A DNA stretch of 13,120 nucleotides from Eubacteriales Family XIII. Incertae Sedis bacterium (GCA_031278255.1 JAITKU010000063.1:1-13120); one strand, 5' to 3'; numbered from the stretch's first letter, positions 1 to 8,414 are shown. Made by a program: numbers and translations. Notes: generated from the sequence alone by a model not told the origin.

Positions 1-12
1 AAAGGTGGAGAG

Positions 13-1419
13 ATGAAAATTTACAACACATTGACGCGCAAGAAAGAAGTCTTTGTTCCGATCGACGCGGATGCGATCCGGATATACGTGTGCGGCCCCA
101 CGGTCTACAACTATTTCCATATCGGAAACGCGCGGCCCTTTGTGGTTTTCGACACGCTCAGAAAATACCTCGAATATCAGGGCTTGCGCGTAAAATTCGT
201 GCAGAACTTCACCGACGTGGACGACAAGATCATCAACAAGGCCCGCGAGGAGGGGGTAAGCGCCTCGGAGATCAGCGAAAAATATATAGCGGAATACTAT
301 AGGGACGCCGCGAGTCTGCGGATCGCGCCCGCGTCCGTTCATCCCAAGGTTACGGAGAACATGGACGAGATCATAAACTTCGTGCGCGCCTTGACGGAAA
401 AGGGCTACGCCTACGAACGGAACGGCGACGTGTACTTCAGCACGCGGAGATTTTCGGACTACGGCAAGCTTTCGCGTCAAAATATAGAAGAACTCGAAGT
501 CGGCGCGCGCATAAGCGCGGACGAGCGCAAGGACGATCCGCTGGATTTTGTCCTCTGGAAGAAGCGAAAGTCGGACGACGAACCCGCGTGGGCATCCCCT
601 TGGGGACTCGGCCGCCCCGGCTGGCACATCGAATGCTCCGCCATGTCAAAGAAGTATCTCGGCGAAACGATCGATATACACGCGGGCGGGCAGGACCTCA
701 CTTTCCCGCACCACGAAAACGAGATCGCCCAATCGGAGGCCGCCAACGGCACGCCGTTCGCGCGTTACTGGATGCACAACGGCTACATCACGATAGACGA
801 CGAGAAGATGTCCAAATCCACGGGCAATTTCTTCACGGTCCGGGATATCCTCAAGGAATACGACGGCGAAACGATACGCTTCTTTCTGCTTTCGGGCCAT
901 TACAGGAATCCCATCAATTTCAGCCGCGATATGATGGATCAGGCCAAGGCCGGGCTTACGCGCGTACGGAACGCCGAAGCCACGCTGCGGCATCTGATCG
1001 CCTCCGGCGCGGATTCGGAGGAAGCGCGCGAGGCGGAAGAGGCCGCGTTTGCCGAGGCGGAGAGCTTTCGCGAGAAATTCAAGAACGCGATGGACGACGA
1101 TTTGAACACGGCGGACGCCATCAGCGCGATCTTTGAACTGATTTCGGTGATCAACACGACCGTGCGAAACGGCGCGACGAAGCGTTTTGCCGCGCGTTGC
1201 CTCGCCTTGCTCACCGAACTCACGGGCGTACTCGGACTGCTCCAAAGCGCCGCGGACGGGGAACTCGACGAGGAGACCTTGGCACTCGTCGAGGAGCGAC
1301 AGCGGGCGCGGCAATCCAAAGACTTCGCGCGCGCGGACGAAATCAGGGACCTGCTCAAAGACCGGGGGATAACGCTGAAGGATACGCCGCAGGGCGTGCA
1401 GATCGTTCGCGATCGATAA
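13..1419 (+). CDS. cysS: Cysteinyl-tRNA synthetase
   Basis: This enzyme charges tRNA-Cys with cysteine using ATP, in the cytoplasm. At 468 aa it is full length for a bacterial class I CysRS. The HIGH motif appears as HIGN (residues 36-39) after the conserved CGPTVYN stretch, and KMSKS is at 265-269. The four zinc ligands that recognise the cysteine thiol are present: C27, C208 (in GWHIECSAMS), H233 and E237 (in FPHHENE). They fall almost exactly at the E. coli positions. The C-terminal helical DALR-type anticodon region is intact (DDDLNTADAI, then ARADEIRDLL). The start is the ATG preceded by AAAGG at bases 1-5, seven bases upstream. In Firmicutes cysS is commonly followed by mrnC and rlmB, and both lie a few genes downstream here. 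It is the first visible gene of a + strand run. Its promoter lies outside the window. Confidence 0.98.
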   Translation: MKIYNTLTRKKEVFVPIDADAIRIYVCGPTVYNYFHIGNARPFVVFDTLRKYLEYQGLRVKFVQNFTDVDDKIINKAREEGVSASEISEKYIAEYYRDAASLRIAPASVHPKVTENMDEIINFVRALTEKGYAYERNGDVYFSTRRFSDYGKLSRQNIEELEVGARISADERKDDPLDFVLWKKRKSDDEPAWASPWGLGRPGWHIECSAMSKKYLGETIDIHAGGQDLTFPHHENEIAQSEAANGTPFARYWMHNGYITIDDEKMSKSTGNFFTVRDILKEYDGETIRFFLLSGHYRNPINFSRDMMDQAKAGLTRVRNAEATLRHLIASGADSEEAREAEEAAFAEAESFREKFKNAMDDDLNTADAISAIFELISVINTTVRNGATKRFAARCLALLTELTGVLGLLQSAADGELDEETLALVEERQRARQSKDFARADEIRDLLKDRGITLKDTPQGVQIVRDR

Positions 1420-1444
1420 GCGGCGCGGCGAGGCCGCATTTAAC

Positions 1445-1990
1445 ATGAAAATTCTGATCATCAGCGACACGCATCGGAACCTCGCGCGCATGGGGGAGAT
1501 CATGGCCGCCGCAGAGGATGTGGACCGCATCGTCCATCTCGGCGATATGTCCGCCGACGCCCGCGAACTTTCCCGCCTGACAAAGCGAGAGATCATCTCG
1601 GTAAACGGCAACTGCGATTCTGATTTCTCGGATGAAAATTACAAATTCCTGGAAACGGAATGCGGCAGAATACTGCTCTTGCACGGCCACAGGGAGCATG
1701 TGAAGTCGGGACTTTTGCGCCTTTGTTCCCGCGCGGTCGAATTGGCTTGCACGGCGGTCTTTTTCGGCCATACGCACGTCGCTTGCGTCCGAAAACAAAA
1801 CGGCGTCACGCTTGTGAATCCCGGAAGCCCGACCTATCCGGCGGGCGGCGCGAATCCCTCCTACGCGATAGCGTACACGCAGACGAGCGGCCTGTCGGTT
1901 TCGATCGTTTACATCGACCCGGGGGACGCGTTGCCGCGTAAAAGGATTCGCAAAAAAACCAAGATAATCACAAAGGATGTTACCGTATGA
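1445..1990 (+). CDS. YfcE/YsnB-type metallophosphoesterase
   Basis: This 181-aa calcineurin-like phosphoesterase has the whole dimetal site in order: SDTH (D8, H10), HLGD (D34), NGNCD (N56, D58), LLHGH (H80, H82) and FGHTH (H109, H111). It belongs to the small YfcE/MJ0936 phosphodiesterase group, whose members hydrolyse model phosphodiesters with divalent metals. The physiological substrate is usually unknown, and nothing here identifies one. The C-terminus carries a basic tail (RKRIRKKTK, about 165-173) beyond the core fold. The gene lies 25 nt after cysS, with a modest ribosome binding site (CGAGG, about 11 nt upstream). Its TGA overlaps the ATG of the transporter gene (ATGA), so the two are probably translationally coupled. 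Confidence 0.93.
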   Translation: MKILIISDTHRNLARMGEIMAAAEDVDRIVHLGDMSADARELSRLTKREIISVNGNCDSDFSDENYKFLETECGRILLLHGHREHVKSGLLRLCSRAVELACTAVFFGHTHVACVRKQNGVTLVNPGSPTYPAGGANPSYAIAYTQTSGLSVSIVYIDPGDALPRKRIRKKTKIITKDVTV

Positions 1991-2907
1991 ATCTAAAATC
2001 ACATAAATTGTGCTATACTCTTATGACCCTGCTCGTATGCCTATGGGGTCTTGAATATATTGTCGCGAAAAAAGCGCTTGAGGATTTTGAACCGCTGACG
2101 CTCGTGTTTTTCAAATACGGCGTGTCTTTCCTCGTACTCGCGCCGATCAAGCTCGCGACCGGCCGCGAGCTGCGGATACGCAGGAAGCACATACTCCCGA
2201 TGCTCGTATGCGCGCTCTTCGGCGATATCATCTATTACGCCACGGAATACCAAGCCCTTTCCTATGTTTCGGTGGCGGTTTTGACCATCATCCTGTCCTT
2301 TGTGCCGTTGCTGTCCATCCTGATCGAATGGGGCCTTTTCGGGAGACGCCCGAGTCCGCTCATGGTCGCGGGCGTATGCACGTGCATTTTGGGCATCGCG
2401 CTCGTGATCGGTATCGATCTCGGGCAGCTGCGCGGCGCGCCCCTCGGCTACGCGCTCGGCGGTATCGCGGTCCTCGCGTGGAACATATACAATTTCTTCA
2501 CCGAGAGGCTGACGGACGACTTCAATGTTTTGGACCTGACGCTGTACCAGATCACCTGTACGCTGATTCTGCTCACGCCTTACATCATAGCGCACCCGCC
2601 CACGCTCGCTTCCCTGACGCCGGCGGCGATCGGAGGCGCGGTGTATCTGGGTGTAGTCAGCGGCGCGCTGGGCTTCTTCATCTATGTCAACGCGCTTTCC
2701 GTGCTGGGCGCGACACCCTGCGCACTGTATTCCACTTTCATGCCCGTGACGGCGGCGTTTTTCGGTTGGATTCTGCTGAAAGAAACCCTGACGCCCTTGC
2801 AGATCGCGGGCGGCGCGGTCGTCATCGCTTCGGCCTGCGTGGTCCTGCGCCAAAAAAGCCTGTCGGACGCGCGCTGCGAGGCGAGGGAAAGGAGCGACGG
2901 ACCATGA
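1987..2907 (+). CDS. DMT-superfamily EamA transporter
   Basis: This 306-aa polytopic membrane protein has about ten hydrophobic segments, arranged as two tandem EamA repeats (roughly residues 8-143 and 154-290). It has the family signatures CLWGLEYIVAKKAL near the N-terminus, followed by FFKYG, and in the second half LGVVSGALGFFIYVNAL and PVTAAFFGWILLKE. Drug/metabolite transporters of this kind export or import amino acids, nucleosides or other small metabolites. The sequence does not show which. The C-terminal tail after the last helix is short and charged. The start overlaps the stop of the phosphoesterase gene by ATGA, and its own stop overlaps the deacetylase start in the same way, so three consecutive genes are coupled. 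Confidence 0.93.
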   Translation: MNLKSHKLCYTLMTLLVCLWGLEYIVAKKALEDFEPLTLVFFKYGVSFLVLAPIKLATGRELRIRRKHILPMLVCALFGDIIYYATEYQALSYVSVAVLTIILSFVPLLSILIEWGLFGRRPSPLMVAGVCTCILGIALVIGIDLGQLRGAPLGYALGGIAVLAWNIYNFFTERLTDDFNVLDLTLYQITCTLILLTPYIIAHPPTLASLTPAAIGGAVYLGVVSGALGFFIYVNALSVLGATPCALYSTFMPVTAAFFGWILLKETLTPLQIAGGAVVIASACVVLRQKSLSDARCEARERSDGP

Positions 2908-3887
2908 GGCGCGGCGCCAAATCCGTATTGAAGATCGCGGTCCTTGCCGTGTTGCTCTGCGTCCTGTTTTCTTTGCTGTTTCTGTCCCAACAGCTCGGCG
3001 ACTTGAACCATTCCCTGCGTACGCGGATCGATGTGCTGAACGGTCTGCTCACGCAGCAACAGGCGGAGATATCCGGTCTGAACGAACAGATTGCGCGGAT
3101 TACCGAAGCGACGGGCGTCGCGCCCGCGGACGCGACGCCCGAAGCGGAAGCCGAAAACGACGTTTCCGGCGTTTGGACGCCGGCGCCGCCGCGACTTTGG
3201 ACCGAGTACAGGCCCTATCAGGAACTCTATCCCGCGCTCTACGCAAAGCGCTCGGAGCGCCTGTTCGCGCGCGACAAGACGGTCTACCTCACCTTTGACG
3301 ACGGCCCGACGATACATACCGCGCGCGTACTGGACACCCTAAAAGAAGCCGGCGTCAAGGCGACCTTTTTCATCGTGGGAAGCTCCGTCGCGCGCCTCGG
3401 CGAGGACGGAAAGGCCCTGCTGCGCCGCATGGCCGACGAGGGTCACACGATCGGCGTGCATTGCAACGTACACGATTACGAGCGCATTTATGCGTCGGTC
3501 GAGGCTTTTCTCGACGATTTCAACGCCGTTTTCAACCTGATTCGCGAGACCACGGGCCTGCAAACGGACCTCTTCCGCTTTCCGGGCGGCAGCGTGAACA
3601 GCTACAACGAGGAGATACGGTCGGAACTCATCCATGAAATGGAGCGGCGCGGCTTCACCTACTATGATTGGAACGCTTCGAGCAACGACACCGCCGCCGG
3701 TCTGACCGAGGAATCGGCTTGGCGCAACGCCGTTTCGCGCGCGGGGGGCACGAAGCGCATAATCCTGCTGATGCACGACACAAAGGAACGCACGGTTTTG
3801 GCCCTGCCGCGCATCATAGCCACATACAAGGACAAGGGCTACAGCTTCGCGCGGCTCACGAACGTCGATAAGCCGATCGTGCTGTAA
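2904..3887 (+). CDS. Membrane-anchored polysaccharide deacetylase (NodB/CE4)
   Basis: This 327-aa protein is likely to de-N-acetylate peptidoglycan or another cell-surface glycan outside the cell. Residues about 9-31 form one hydrophobic N-terminal signal-anchor. A coiled-coil-like stretch follows (SQQLGDLNHSLRTRIDVL... to about 68), then a Pro/Ala/Glu-rich linker, then a CE4 catalytic domain from about 125 to 320. All five CE4 motifs are visible: TFDDGP (130-135; catalytic base and metal Asp), HCNVH (metal His 186 and 190), RFPGGS (R225 start), YDWNASS, and ILLMHD (H291). The ATG at 2904 was chosen because it overlaps the transporter stop and starts directly before the membrane segment. The open frame extends upstream only as a shadow of the transporter gene. 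GGAG at 2891-2894 could serve as the ribosome binding site. Specificity cannot be told. Confidence 0.94.
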   Translation: MRRGAKSVLKIAVLAVLLCVLFSLLFLSQQLGDLNHSLRTRIDVLNGLLTQQQAEISGLNEQIARITEATGVAPADATPEAEAENDVSGVWTPAPPRLWTEYRPYQELYPALYAKRSERLFARDKTVYLTFDDGPTIHTARVLDTLKEAGVKATFFIVGSSVARLGEDGKALLRRMADEGHTIGVHCNVHDYERIYASVEAFLDDFNAVFNLIRETTGLQTDLFRFPGGSVNSYNEEIRSELIHEMERRGFTYYDWNASSNDTAAGLTEESAWRNAVSRAGGTKRIILLMHDTKERTVLALPRIIATYKDKGYSFARLTNVDKPIVL

Positions 3888-3917
3888 GATCGCCCGCGGG
3901 GGCGGGGAAAGGCGACA

Positions 3918-4310
3918 ATGAAAGACGACGCGCTGTATAAGAACACATCCATGCTCGCTTTCATCGGGGACGCGGCCTACGAACTTCGCGTCCGGCTGCG
4001 CGTATCGGCCTCCGGCGCGTTTCACAGCGAGCGGCTGCATAGGGAAGCGACGCGCTACGTGCGCGCTTCGGCGCAGGCCTACGCCGCGCGAACGCTGCTT
4101 GACGGCCTGTCCGAAGAGGAACAGCGGCTGGTAAAACGGGCCCGAAACAAGCGCAGCGCCACCAAGCCCAAGAACGCCGATCCCGTGGATTACAAATGGG
4201 CCACCGCTTTCGAGGCCCTGCTCGGCTATTACTGTCTGACGGGCCAAGGGGAGAAATTGGATGCGATCGCGGCGGCGGCGATGCGGATCATCGACGAGGC
4301 GGCGAAATGA
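3918..4310 (+). CDS. mrnC: Mini-ribonuclease III
   Basis: This 130-aa protein consists of a lone RNase III catalytic domain without a dsRNA-binding domain, the hallmark of Mini-III. In Bacillus subtilis Mini-III cleaves 23S rRNA precursor to give mature ends. Signature segments are LAFIGDAAYELRVR (D18 in the RNase III signature), HREATRYVRASAQA, EEEQRLVKRARNKRSATKPKNADPVDYKWATAFEALLGY (with E99 in FEALLGY), and a final LTGQGEKLDAIA. In many Firmicutes this gene sits between cysS and rlmB, which agrees with its place here. GGGGAAAGG lies just upstream of the ATG. The neighbouring rlmB also acts on 23S rRNA, so the two make a small ribosome-maturation unit. Confidence 0.95.
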   Translation: MKDDALYKNTSMLAFIGDAAYELRVRLRVSASGAFHSERLHREATRYVRASAQAYAARTLLDGLSEEEQRLVKRARNKRSATKPKNADPVDYKWATAFEALLGYYCLTGQGEKLDAIAAAAMRIIDEAAK

Positions 4311-4380
4311 AAAGCGCCGCCGGGTTTCGGTCGCGAGCGGCCTTGGGGAACGCGCGGCGCGCGGGAAAGGACGGAACAAA

Positions 4381-4896
4381 ATGACGGCGATTGCGGCGGT
4401 TGACAGGCGCTGGGGGATCGGCTCGGCGGGCGGCTTGCTCGCGGACCTGCCGGGGGACCGCGGCTATTTCAGGGAACGGACCTTGGGCAAGACCGTCGTC
4501 ATGGGGCGCAAGACGCTGGAGAGTCTGCCCGGCGGCAGGCCGCTGCCCGCGCGCGTGAACCTCGTGCTGTCGCGGAATTCTTCGTTTCGCGCGGACTGCG
4601 AGGTGTTCCTAAGCGCGGAGGACTGTCTTGCGCGGCTCGCGCGTTTGGACCCCGCGGAGGTGTATATCGCGGGCGGCGCGGAGATATACAAGCTGTTCCT
4701 GCCGTATTGCGACACCTGCCTGATCACAAAGATAGACGCGTTTCTGCCGGCGGACAGCTTCTTCGCGGACCTCGACGCGGACGGCGCTTTTACCTGTGTT
4801 TGGGAGGGCGAACCGCGAAGCGAAAACGGCTTCACATACCGTTTCACGCGATACGCGCGCGCGGGCGCGCCTTTGGCCGGAGGCGGCAATGGATAA
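4381..4896 (+). CDS. folA: Dihydrofolate reductase
   Basis: This 171-aa protein would reduce dihydrofolate to tetrahydrofolate with NADPH. Visible family elements are MTAIAAVDRRWGIG, the active-site acid D26 (in LPGDRGYFRERT; E. coli D27), VVMGRKTLESLPGGRPLPARVN for cofactor binding, and YIAGGAEIYKLFLPYCD. Two otherwise conserved positions before the acid differ: where many DHFRs have Pro-Trp (E. coli P21-W22), this one reads Leu-Ala. The ATG at 4381 has GGAAAGGACGG just upstream and begins exactly at the family's usual N-terminus. An in-frame extension upstream overlaps mrnC and looks like arginine-rich noise. The stop overlaps the rlmB start by 8 nt. Insertion of folA between mrnC and rlmB is a local variation. 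No thymidylate synthase gene is visible nearby. Confidence 0.93.
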   Translation: MTAIAAVDRRWGIGSAGGLLADLPGDRGYFRERTLGKTVVMGRKTLESLPGGRPLPARVNLVLSRNSSFRADCEVFLSAEDCLARLARLDPAEVYIAGGAEIYKLFLPYCDTCLITKIDAFLPADSFFADLDADGAFTCVWEGEPRSENGFTYRFTRYARAGAPLAGGGNG

Positions 4897-5656
4897 AATC
4901 ATCGGAAGAAACCCCGTGCTGGAAGCCCTGCGCGCGGGCCGCGGCTTTGACAGGCTGCTCGTGCAAAAGGGCGCGTCCGGTTCCATCGGGCACATCTTGG
5001 AACGGGCCCGCGCGAACGGCCTCGCGATTCAATTCGCGGAAAAACCCGCGCTGGACAGGGAAGCGGGCGGCGGCGCGCACCAAGGCGTTGTGGCTTTCGT
5101 TTCGGATTACGACTACGCGACGCCGGAGGAGATGTTCGCGCGCGCGCGCGCCGCGAACGAGCCGCCCCTCCTCCTCGTACTCGACGGGATAGAGGACCCG
5201 CGCAACCTCGGCGCGATCATACGCACGGCGGAGGGCGCGGGAGCGCACGGCGTCATCATCCGAAGCCGGCGCGCCGCCCGTGTCAATGAAACCGTCGCCA
5301 AGACCGCGGCCGGCGCCGCGGAGCATATGGCCGTGGCGCAGGTCGCAAACATAGCGCAGACCCTGCGGCGGCTGCGGGAAGCGGGGCTTTGGATCGCCGC
5401 GCTGGACCCGGGCGGCAAAAGCTGCTTCGAGCGGGATTTGACGGGCGGCCTCGCGCTCGTAATCGGAGGCGAGGGCGGCGGACTCGGGCGTTTGGTTCGC
5501 GAAAACTGCGATTTCGCCGTTTCCGTGCCCATGTACGGCAGGACGGCCTCGCTGAACGCGTCGAACGCGGCCGCTGTCGCGCTCTATGAGACCAGGCGAC
5601 AGCGAACGGCGGCGAACGAATCGCCTCCGCCGGCGCCCGCAGACTTCACCGGCTGA
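4889..5656 (+). CDS. rlmB: 23S rRNA 2'-O-methyltransferase, RlmB/TrmH (SpoU) family
   Basis: This 255-aa SPOUT enzyme transfers a methyl group from S-adenosylmethionine to a ribose 2'-OH. The RlmB subgroup acts on 23S rRNA G2251 (E. coli numbering). The N-terminus has the substrate-binding domain signature MDKIIGRNPVLEALRAG (about 1-75). The trefoil-knot catalytic domain follows with motif 1 LDGIEDPRNLGAIIRTAE (98-115; N106, R112), motif 2 VIGGEGGGLGRLVRENCD (191-208) and motif 3 VPMYGRTASLNASNAAAVALYE (213-234; S221-L222-N223). GGAGG lies five bases before the ATG at 4889, inside folA, so translation is probably coupled. The C-terminal tail (about 236-255) is Pro/Ala-rich and not conserved. 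Position specificity is inferred from family and from linkage to cysS and mrnC. Another rRNA or tRNA target remains possible. Confidence 0.93.
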   Translation: MDKIIGRNPVLEALRAGRGFDRLLVQKGASGSIGHILERARANGLAIQFAEKPALDREAGGGAHQGVVAFVSDYDYATPEEMFARARAANEPPLLLVLDGIEDPRNLGAIIRTAEGAGAHGVIIRSRRAARVNETVAKTAAGAAEHMAVAQVANIAQTLRRLREAGLWIAALDPGGKSCFERDLTGGLALVIGGEGGGLGRLVRENCDFAVSVPMYGRTASLNASNAAAVALYETRRQRTAANESPPPAPADFTG

Positions 5657-5742
5657 CGGGGGCGCCGCGGCGGAAATCCCCGTCCCGCGCAAGGGTTTTA
5701 CCGCGGCGATCCGCTGTTACAGGAGAAAAAGCGACAAATCCC

Positions 5743-5771
5743 TTGCGCCGCGCCGCTCTTTTTATTATAAT
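5743..5771 (+). promoter_or_regulatory. Sigma-A-like promoter for the aminotransferase-lysA pair
   Basis: TTGCGC (5743-5748) is followed after 17 bases by a perfect TATAAT (5766-5771). This sits 39 bases before the ATG at 5811. It is the only AT-rich patch in the 154-nt gap after rlmB. It separates the upstream seven-gene run from the aminotransferase-lysA unit. Confidence 0.7.
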
Positions 5772-5810
5772 ATTCCCAATCGCAAGTTCTGTAAAGAAAG
5801 GGTAAAAACG

Positions 5811-7088
5811 ATGAATCTGTGGAAAGACTATTCAAGGGAACGGCTTTTGCGTCTGCGGGAGGACTGCCGGGCGGAATATCTGGAGATGAAAGCGCGGGGC
5901 CTCGCGCTCGACATGTCGCGGGGCAAGCCCTCGCCGGATATCCTCGACCTGAGCAACGGATTGCTTGGCGCGCTCGCGTCGTACAGGGCCGAGGACGGCA
6001 CGGATACGCGCAACTACGGCATTCCGACCGGTCTTTCGGAGAGCAGGCGGCTGTTTTCGGAACTGCTCGGCATTCCGGCGGATCAAATCATCGTCGGCAA
6101 CAACGCGAGCCTCGAATTGATGTACGATTTTTACGCCGCGCTCTATCTGTTCGGCACGCAGGGACACGCGCCTTGGAGCAAGTGCGCCGGCGTGAAATTC
6201 CTGTGCCCGAGTCCCGGCTACGACAGGCATTTCGCGATCAGCGCCGCTTTCGGTACGGAGATGATCCCCGTGCCCATGACGGAAAACGGCCCGGATATGG
6301 ACGCGGTGGAGGCCCTTGTGCAAAGCGACGATTCGATCAAAGGCATATGGTGCGTACCGCTCTACTCAAACCCGCAGGGCGTGGTCTACAGCGATGAAAC
6401 GGTGCGGCGCCTCGCCGAAATGAAAACGAGGGCCGAGGATTTCAGGATATTTTGGGACAACGCCTACGGACTGCACCACGTGTTCGAGGAACACAAAATC
6501 GCGGATATACTCAAGCTCGCCGCGGCGGCCGGCAACGCGGATCGCGTCTATTATTTCTTTTCCACCTCCAAGGTCACATTCCCGGGCGGCGGTATCGGTC
6601 TGGCGGCGGCAAGTCCCGCGAACATCGCCGAACAGCAAAAGCGCATTTCGATCCGAACGATCGGCAGCGACAAGCTGAACCAGTTGCGTTTCGTGCAATA
6701 CTTCAAGACCGCGGACGCGGTCAGGCGGCACATGCGCGCCATCGGCGACCTGCTGCGCCCCAGGTTCGAGATCGTACTCGACACGCTCGACCGGGAACTC
6801 GGCGGAACGGGCCTCGCGACGTGGATACGGCCCAAGGGCGGTTATTTCGTGGGCATAGACACGCAGGAGGGCTGCGCGAAAGCCGTCGTCGCCTTGGCGA
6901 AAGAAGCGGGCACGACGCTTACGAGCGCGGGCGCGACCTTTCCGCACGGCAAGGATCCGAAAGACACGAACATCCGCATCGCGCCGACCTACCCCGCAGA
7001 GTCCGAACTGCGGGACGCCATGCGGCTATTCTGCCTGTGCGTAAAATGCGTGAGCATAGACAAATTTCTCGCAAACCGGACCGCGTAG
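5811..7088 (+). CDS. PLP-dependent aminotransferase, aspartate aminotransferase type Ic
   Basis: This 425-aa fold-type I aminotransferase is assigned to the Corynebacterium-type (type Ic) aspartate aminotransferases. Its features are an N-terminal helical segment (MNLWKDYSRERLLRLRED), the LDMSRGKPSPD entry motif, GIPTGLSESRRLFSELLG, VGNNASLELMYD, FLCPSPGYDRHFAI, VPLYSNPQGVVYS and WDNAYGLHH. The Schiff-base lysine is K254 in FFSTSKVTFPGGG. The C-terminal GGYF and FPHGKDPKDTNIRIAPTYP segments carry the substrate-carboxylate arginine region. It would interconvert aspartate and oxaloacetate with 2-oxoglutarate/glutamate. The start at 5811 has AAAGAAAGGG seven to eight bases upstream and begins the family's usual N-terminus. 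A longer in-frame extension from 5586 overlaps rlmB and crosses the promoter, so it was rejected. The lysA-like gene follows after 38 nt, suggesting a shared role in aspartate-derived amino acids. Confidence 0.9.
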   Translation: MNLWKDYSRERLLRLREDCRAEYLEMKARGLALDMSRGKPSPDILDLSNGLLGALASYRAEDGTDTRNYGIPTGLSESRRLFSELLGIPADQIIVGNNASLELMYDFYAALYLFGTQGHAPWSKCAGVKFLCPSPGYDRHFAISAAFGTEMIPVPMTENGPDMDAVEALVQSDDSIKGIWCVPLYSNPQGVVYSDETVRRLAEMKTRAEDFRIFWDNAYGLHHVFEEHKIADILKLAAAAGNADRVYYFFSTSKVTFPGGGIGLAAASPANIAEQQKRISIRTIGSDKLNQLRFVQYFKTADAVRRHMRAIGDLLRPRFEIVLDTLDRELGGTGLATWIRPKGGYFVGIDTQEGCAKAVVALAKEAGTTLTSAGATFPHGKDPKDTNIRIAPTYPAESELRDAMRLFCLCVKCVSIDKFLANRTA

Positions 7089-7126
7089 CGGCGGCGCGCG
7101 GGTCTTGCGAAAAAGAGGCAAGGCTT

Positions 7127-8407
7127 ATGAAGAAACCGTTCGCGGATCACAAGACGATCGCAAAAATCGCGGAAACCCATCCCACGCCCTTTCATCTGTA
7201 CGATGAGGCGGGCATACGGAACACCGCGCGCGCGGTCAACGCGGCCTTTTCCTGGAACGCGGGCTACCTCGAATACTTCGCGGTCAAGGCAAATCCGAAC
7301 CCCGCGATACTCGCCATACTGAAAGAGGAAGGCTGCGGCGTCGATTGTTCGAGCCTCACCGAGCTGATGCTCGCCGAAGCCCTCGGCTTTCGCGGTCCAA
7401 AAATCATGTTTTCCTCGAACGCGACGCCCGCGGCGGATTTCATCTACGCGCGCGAACTGGGCGCGACCGTCAACCTCGACGATTTTTCGCATATAGATTT
7501 CCTCGACCGTCACGCGGGCATACCGGAAACGATATGCTGCCGCTACAACCCCGGGCGCTTCGACATACAGACCGGCATCATGGACAGCCCCGCCGAGGCC
7601 AAATACGGCTTCACGAAAGAACAGTTGCGCGCGGGCTTTCCGCTGCTGCGCGAAAAAGGCGCCCGCGCCTTTGGCTTGCACGCTTTCCTCGCCAGCAACA
7701 CGCTCGGCCCCGCGTACTACCCCGCCCTCGCGAGGCTGCTCTTTGAAACCGCCGTTTGGCTCAAGGAAGAAACCGGCATAGCGCTCAGCTTCATCAACCT
7801 GAGCGGCGGCGTGGGCATACCCTACCGCCCCGAGGAGGAAGCGAACGACATCGGACGGATCGGCGCCCTCGTGCGCGAGGCCTATGAGGAAATATTGGCG
7901 CCCGCCAAACTCGCGGGTCTCCGCCTCTGCACGGAGATGGGGCGTTTCATGCTGGGTCCGCACGGATGTCTCGTGGCCACGGCCCTGCACAGCAAGGATA
8001 TCTACAAGCGCTACATCGGTCTCGACGCCTGCGCCGCCGATCTGATGCGTCCCGCCGTCTACGGGGCCTACCACCACATCACGGTATCGGGAAAAGAGGA
8101 CCGGCCGGCCGATCACATCTACGACATCACGGGCTCGCTCTGCGAAAACAATGACAAATTCGCCGTGGATCGCGCCCTGCCGGAAATAAAAAAAGGCGAC
8201 CTGCTCGTGATCCACGATACGGGCGCCCACGGATACGCTATGGGATACAACTACAACGGCAAACTGCGTTCCGCGGAATTGCTGCTTTGCGCGAACGGCT
8301 CCGTTCGCCCCATAAGACGGGCGGAACGCCCCGCGGATTACTTCGCGACCCTTTCCGACACGCCTTTCGGCGAACGCCTGAATGAAATCGCGGCAAGACT
8401 GCCGTAG
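7127..8407 (+). CDS. lysA: Diaminopimelate decarboxylase-like PLP enzyme
   Basis: This 426-aa alanine-racemase-fold (fold type III) decarboxylase probably converts meso-diaminopimelate to lysine. K54 (in FAVKANPNP) is the PLP lysine. Other landmarks are VDCSSLTELMLAEALG, CCRYNPG, LHAFLASNT, LSGGVGIPY and SLCENNDKFA, the last supplying the cysteine from the partner subunit. Two motifs depart from the classical LysA pattern: EPGR reads EMGR, and CESGD reads CENND. The rest of the C-terminal half (RPAVYGAYHHITV, DTGAHGYAMGYNYNGKLRSAELLL) is colinear with LysA. I therefore treat it as a divergent LysA clade, and a different amino-acid substrate cannot be excluded. The start has AGAGGCAAGG just upstream. 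It is expressed together with the aminotransferase and converges on the SLH gene. Confidence 0.85.
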   Translation: MKKPFADHKTIAKIAETHPTPFHLYDEAGIRNTARAVNAAFSWNAGYLEYFAVKANPNPAILAILKEEGCGVDCSSLTELMLAEALGFRGPKIMFSSNATPAADFIYARELGATVNLDDFSHIDFLDRHAGIPETICCRYNPGRFDIQTGIMDSPAEAKYGFTKEQLRAGFPLLREKGARAFGLHAFLASNTLGPAYYPALARLLFETAVWLKEETGIALSFINLSGGVGIPYRPEEEANDIGRIGALVREAYEEILAPAKLAGLRLCTEMGRFMLGPHGCLVATALHSKDIYKRYIGLDACAADLMRPAVYGAYHHITVSGKEDRPADHIYDITGSLCENNDKFAVDRALPEIKKGDLLVIHDTGAHGYAMGYNYNGKLRSAELLLCANGSVRPIRRAERPADYFATLSDTPFGERLNEIAARLP

Positions 8408-8414
8408 TCAACTG

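Noticed and set aside
646..1611. A 321-aa open frame on the - strand opposite cysS
   Set aside because: It is antisense to an unambiguous cysS, is rich in arginine and alanine without family features, and is a by-product of GC-rich third positions.
5657..5720. Intrinsic terminator after rlmB (ACGGGG/CCCCGT pairing, with a long loop)
   Set aside because: The stem is only 6 bp with a loop of about 16 and no U-tract, too weak to report as a terminator.
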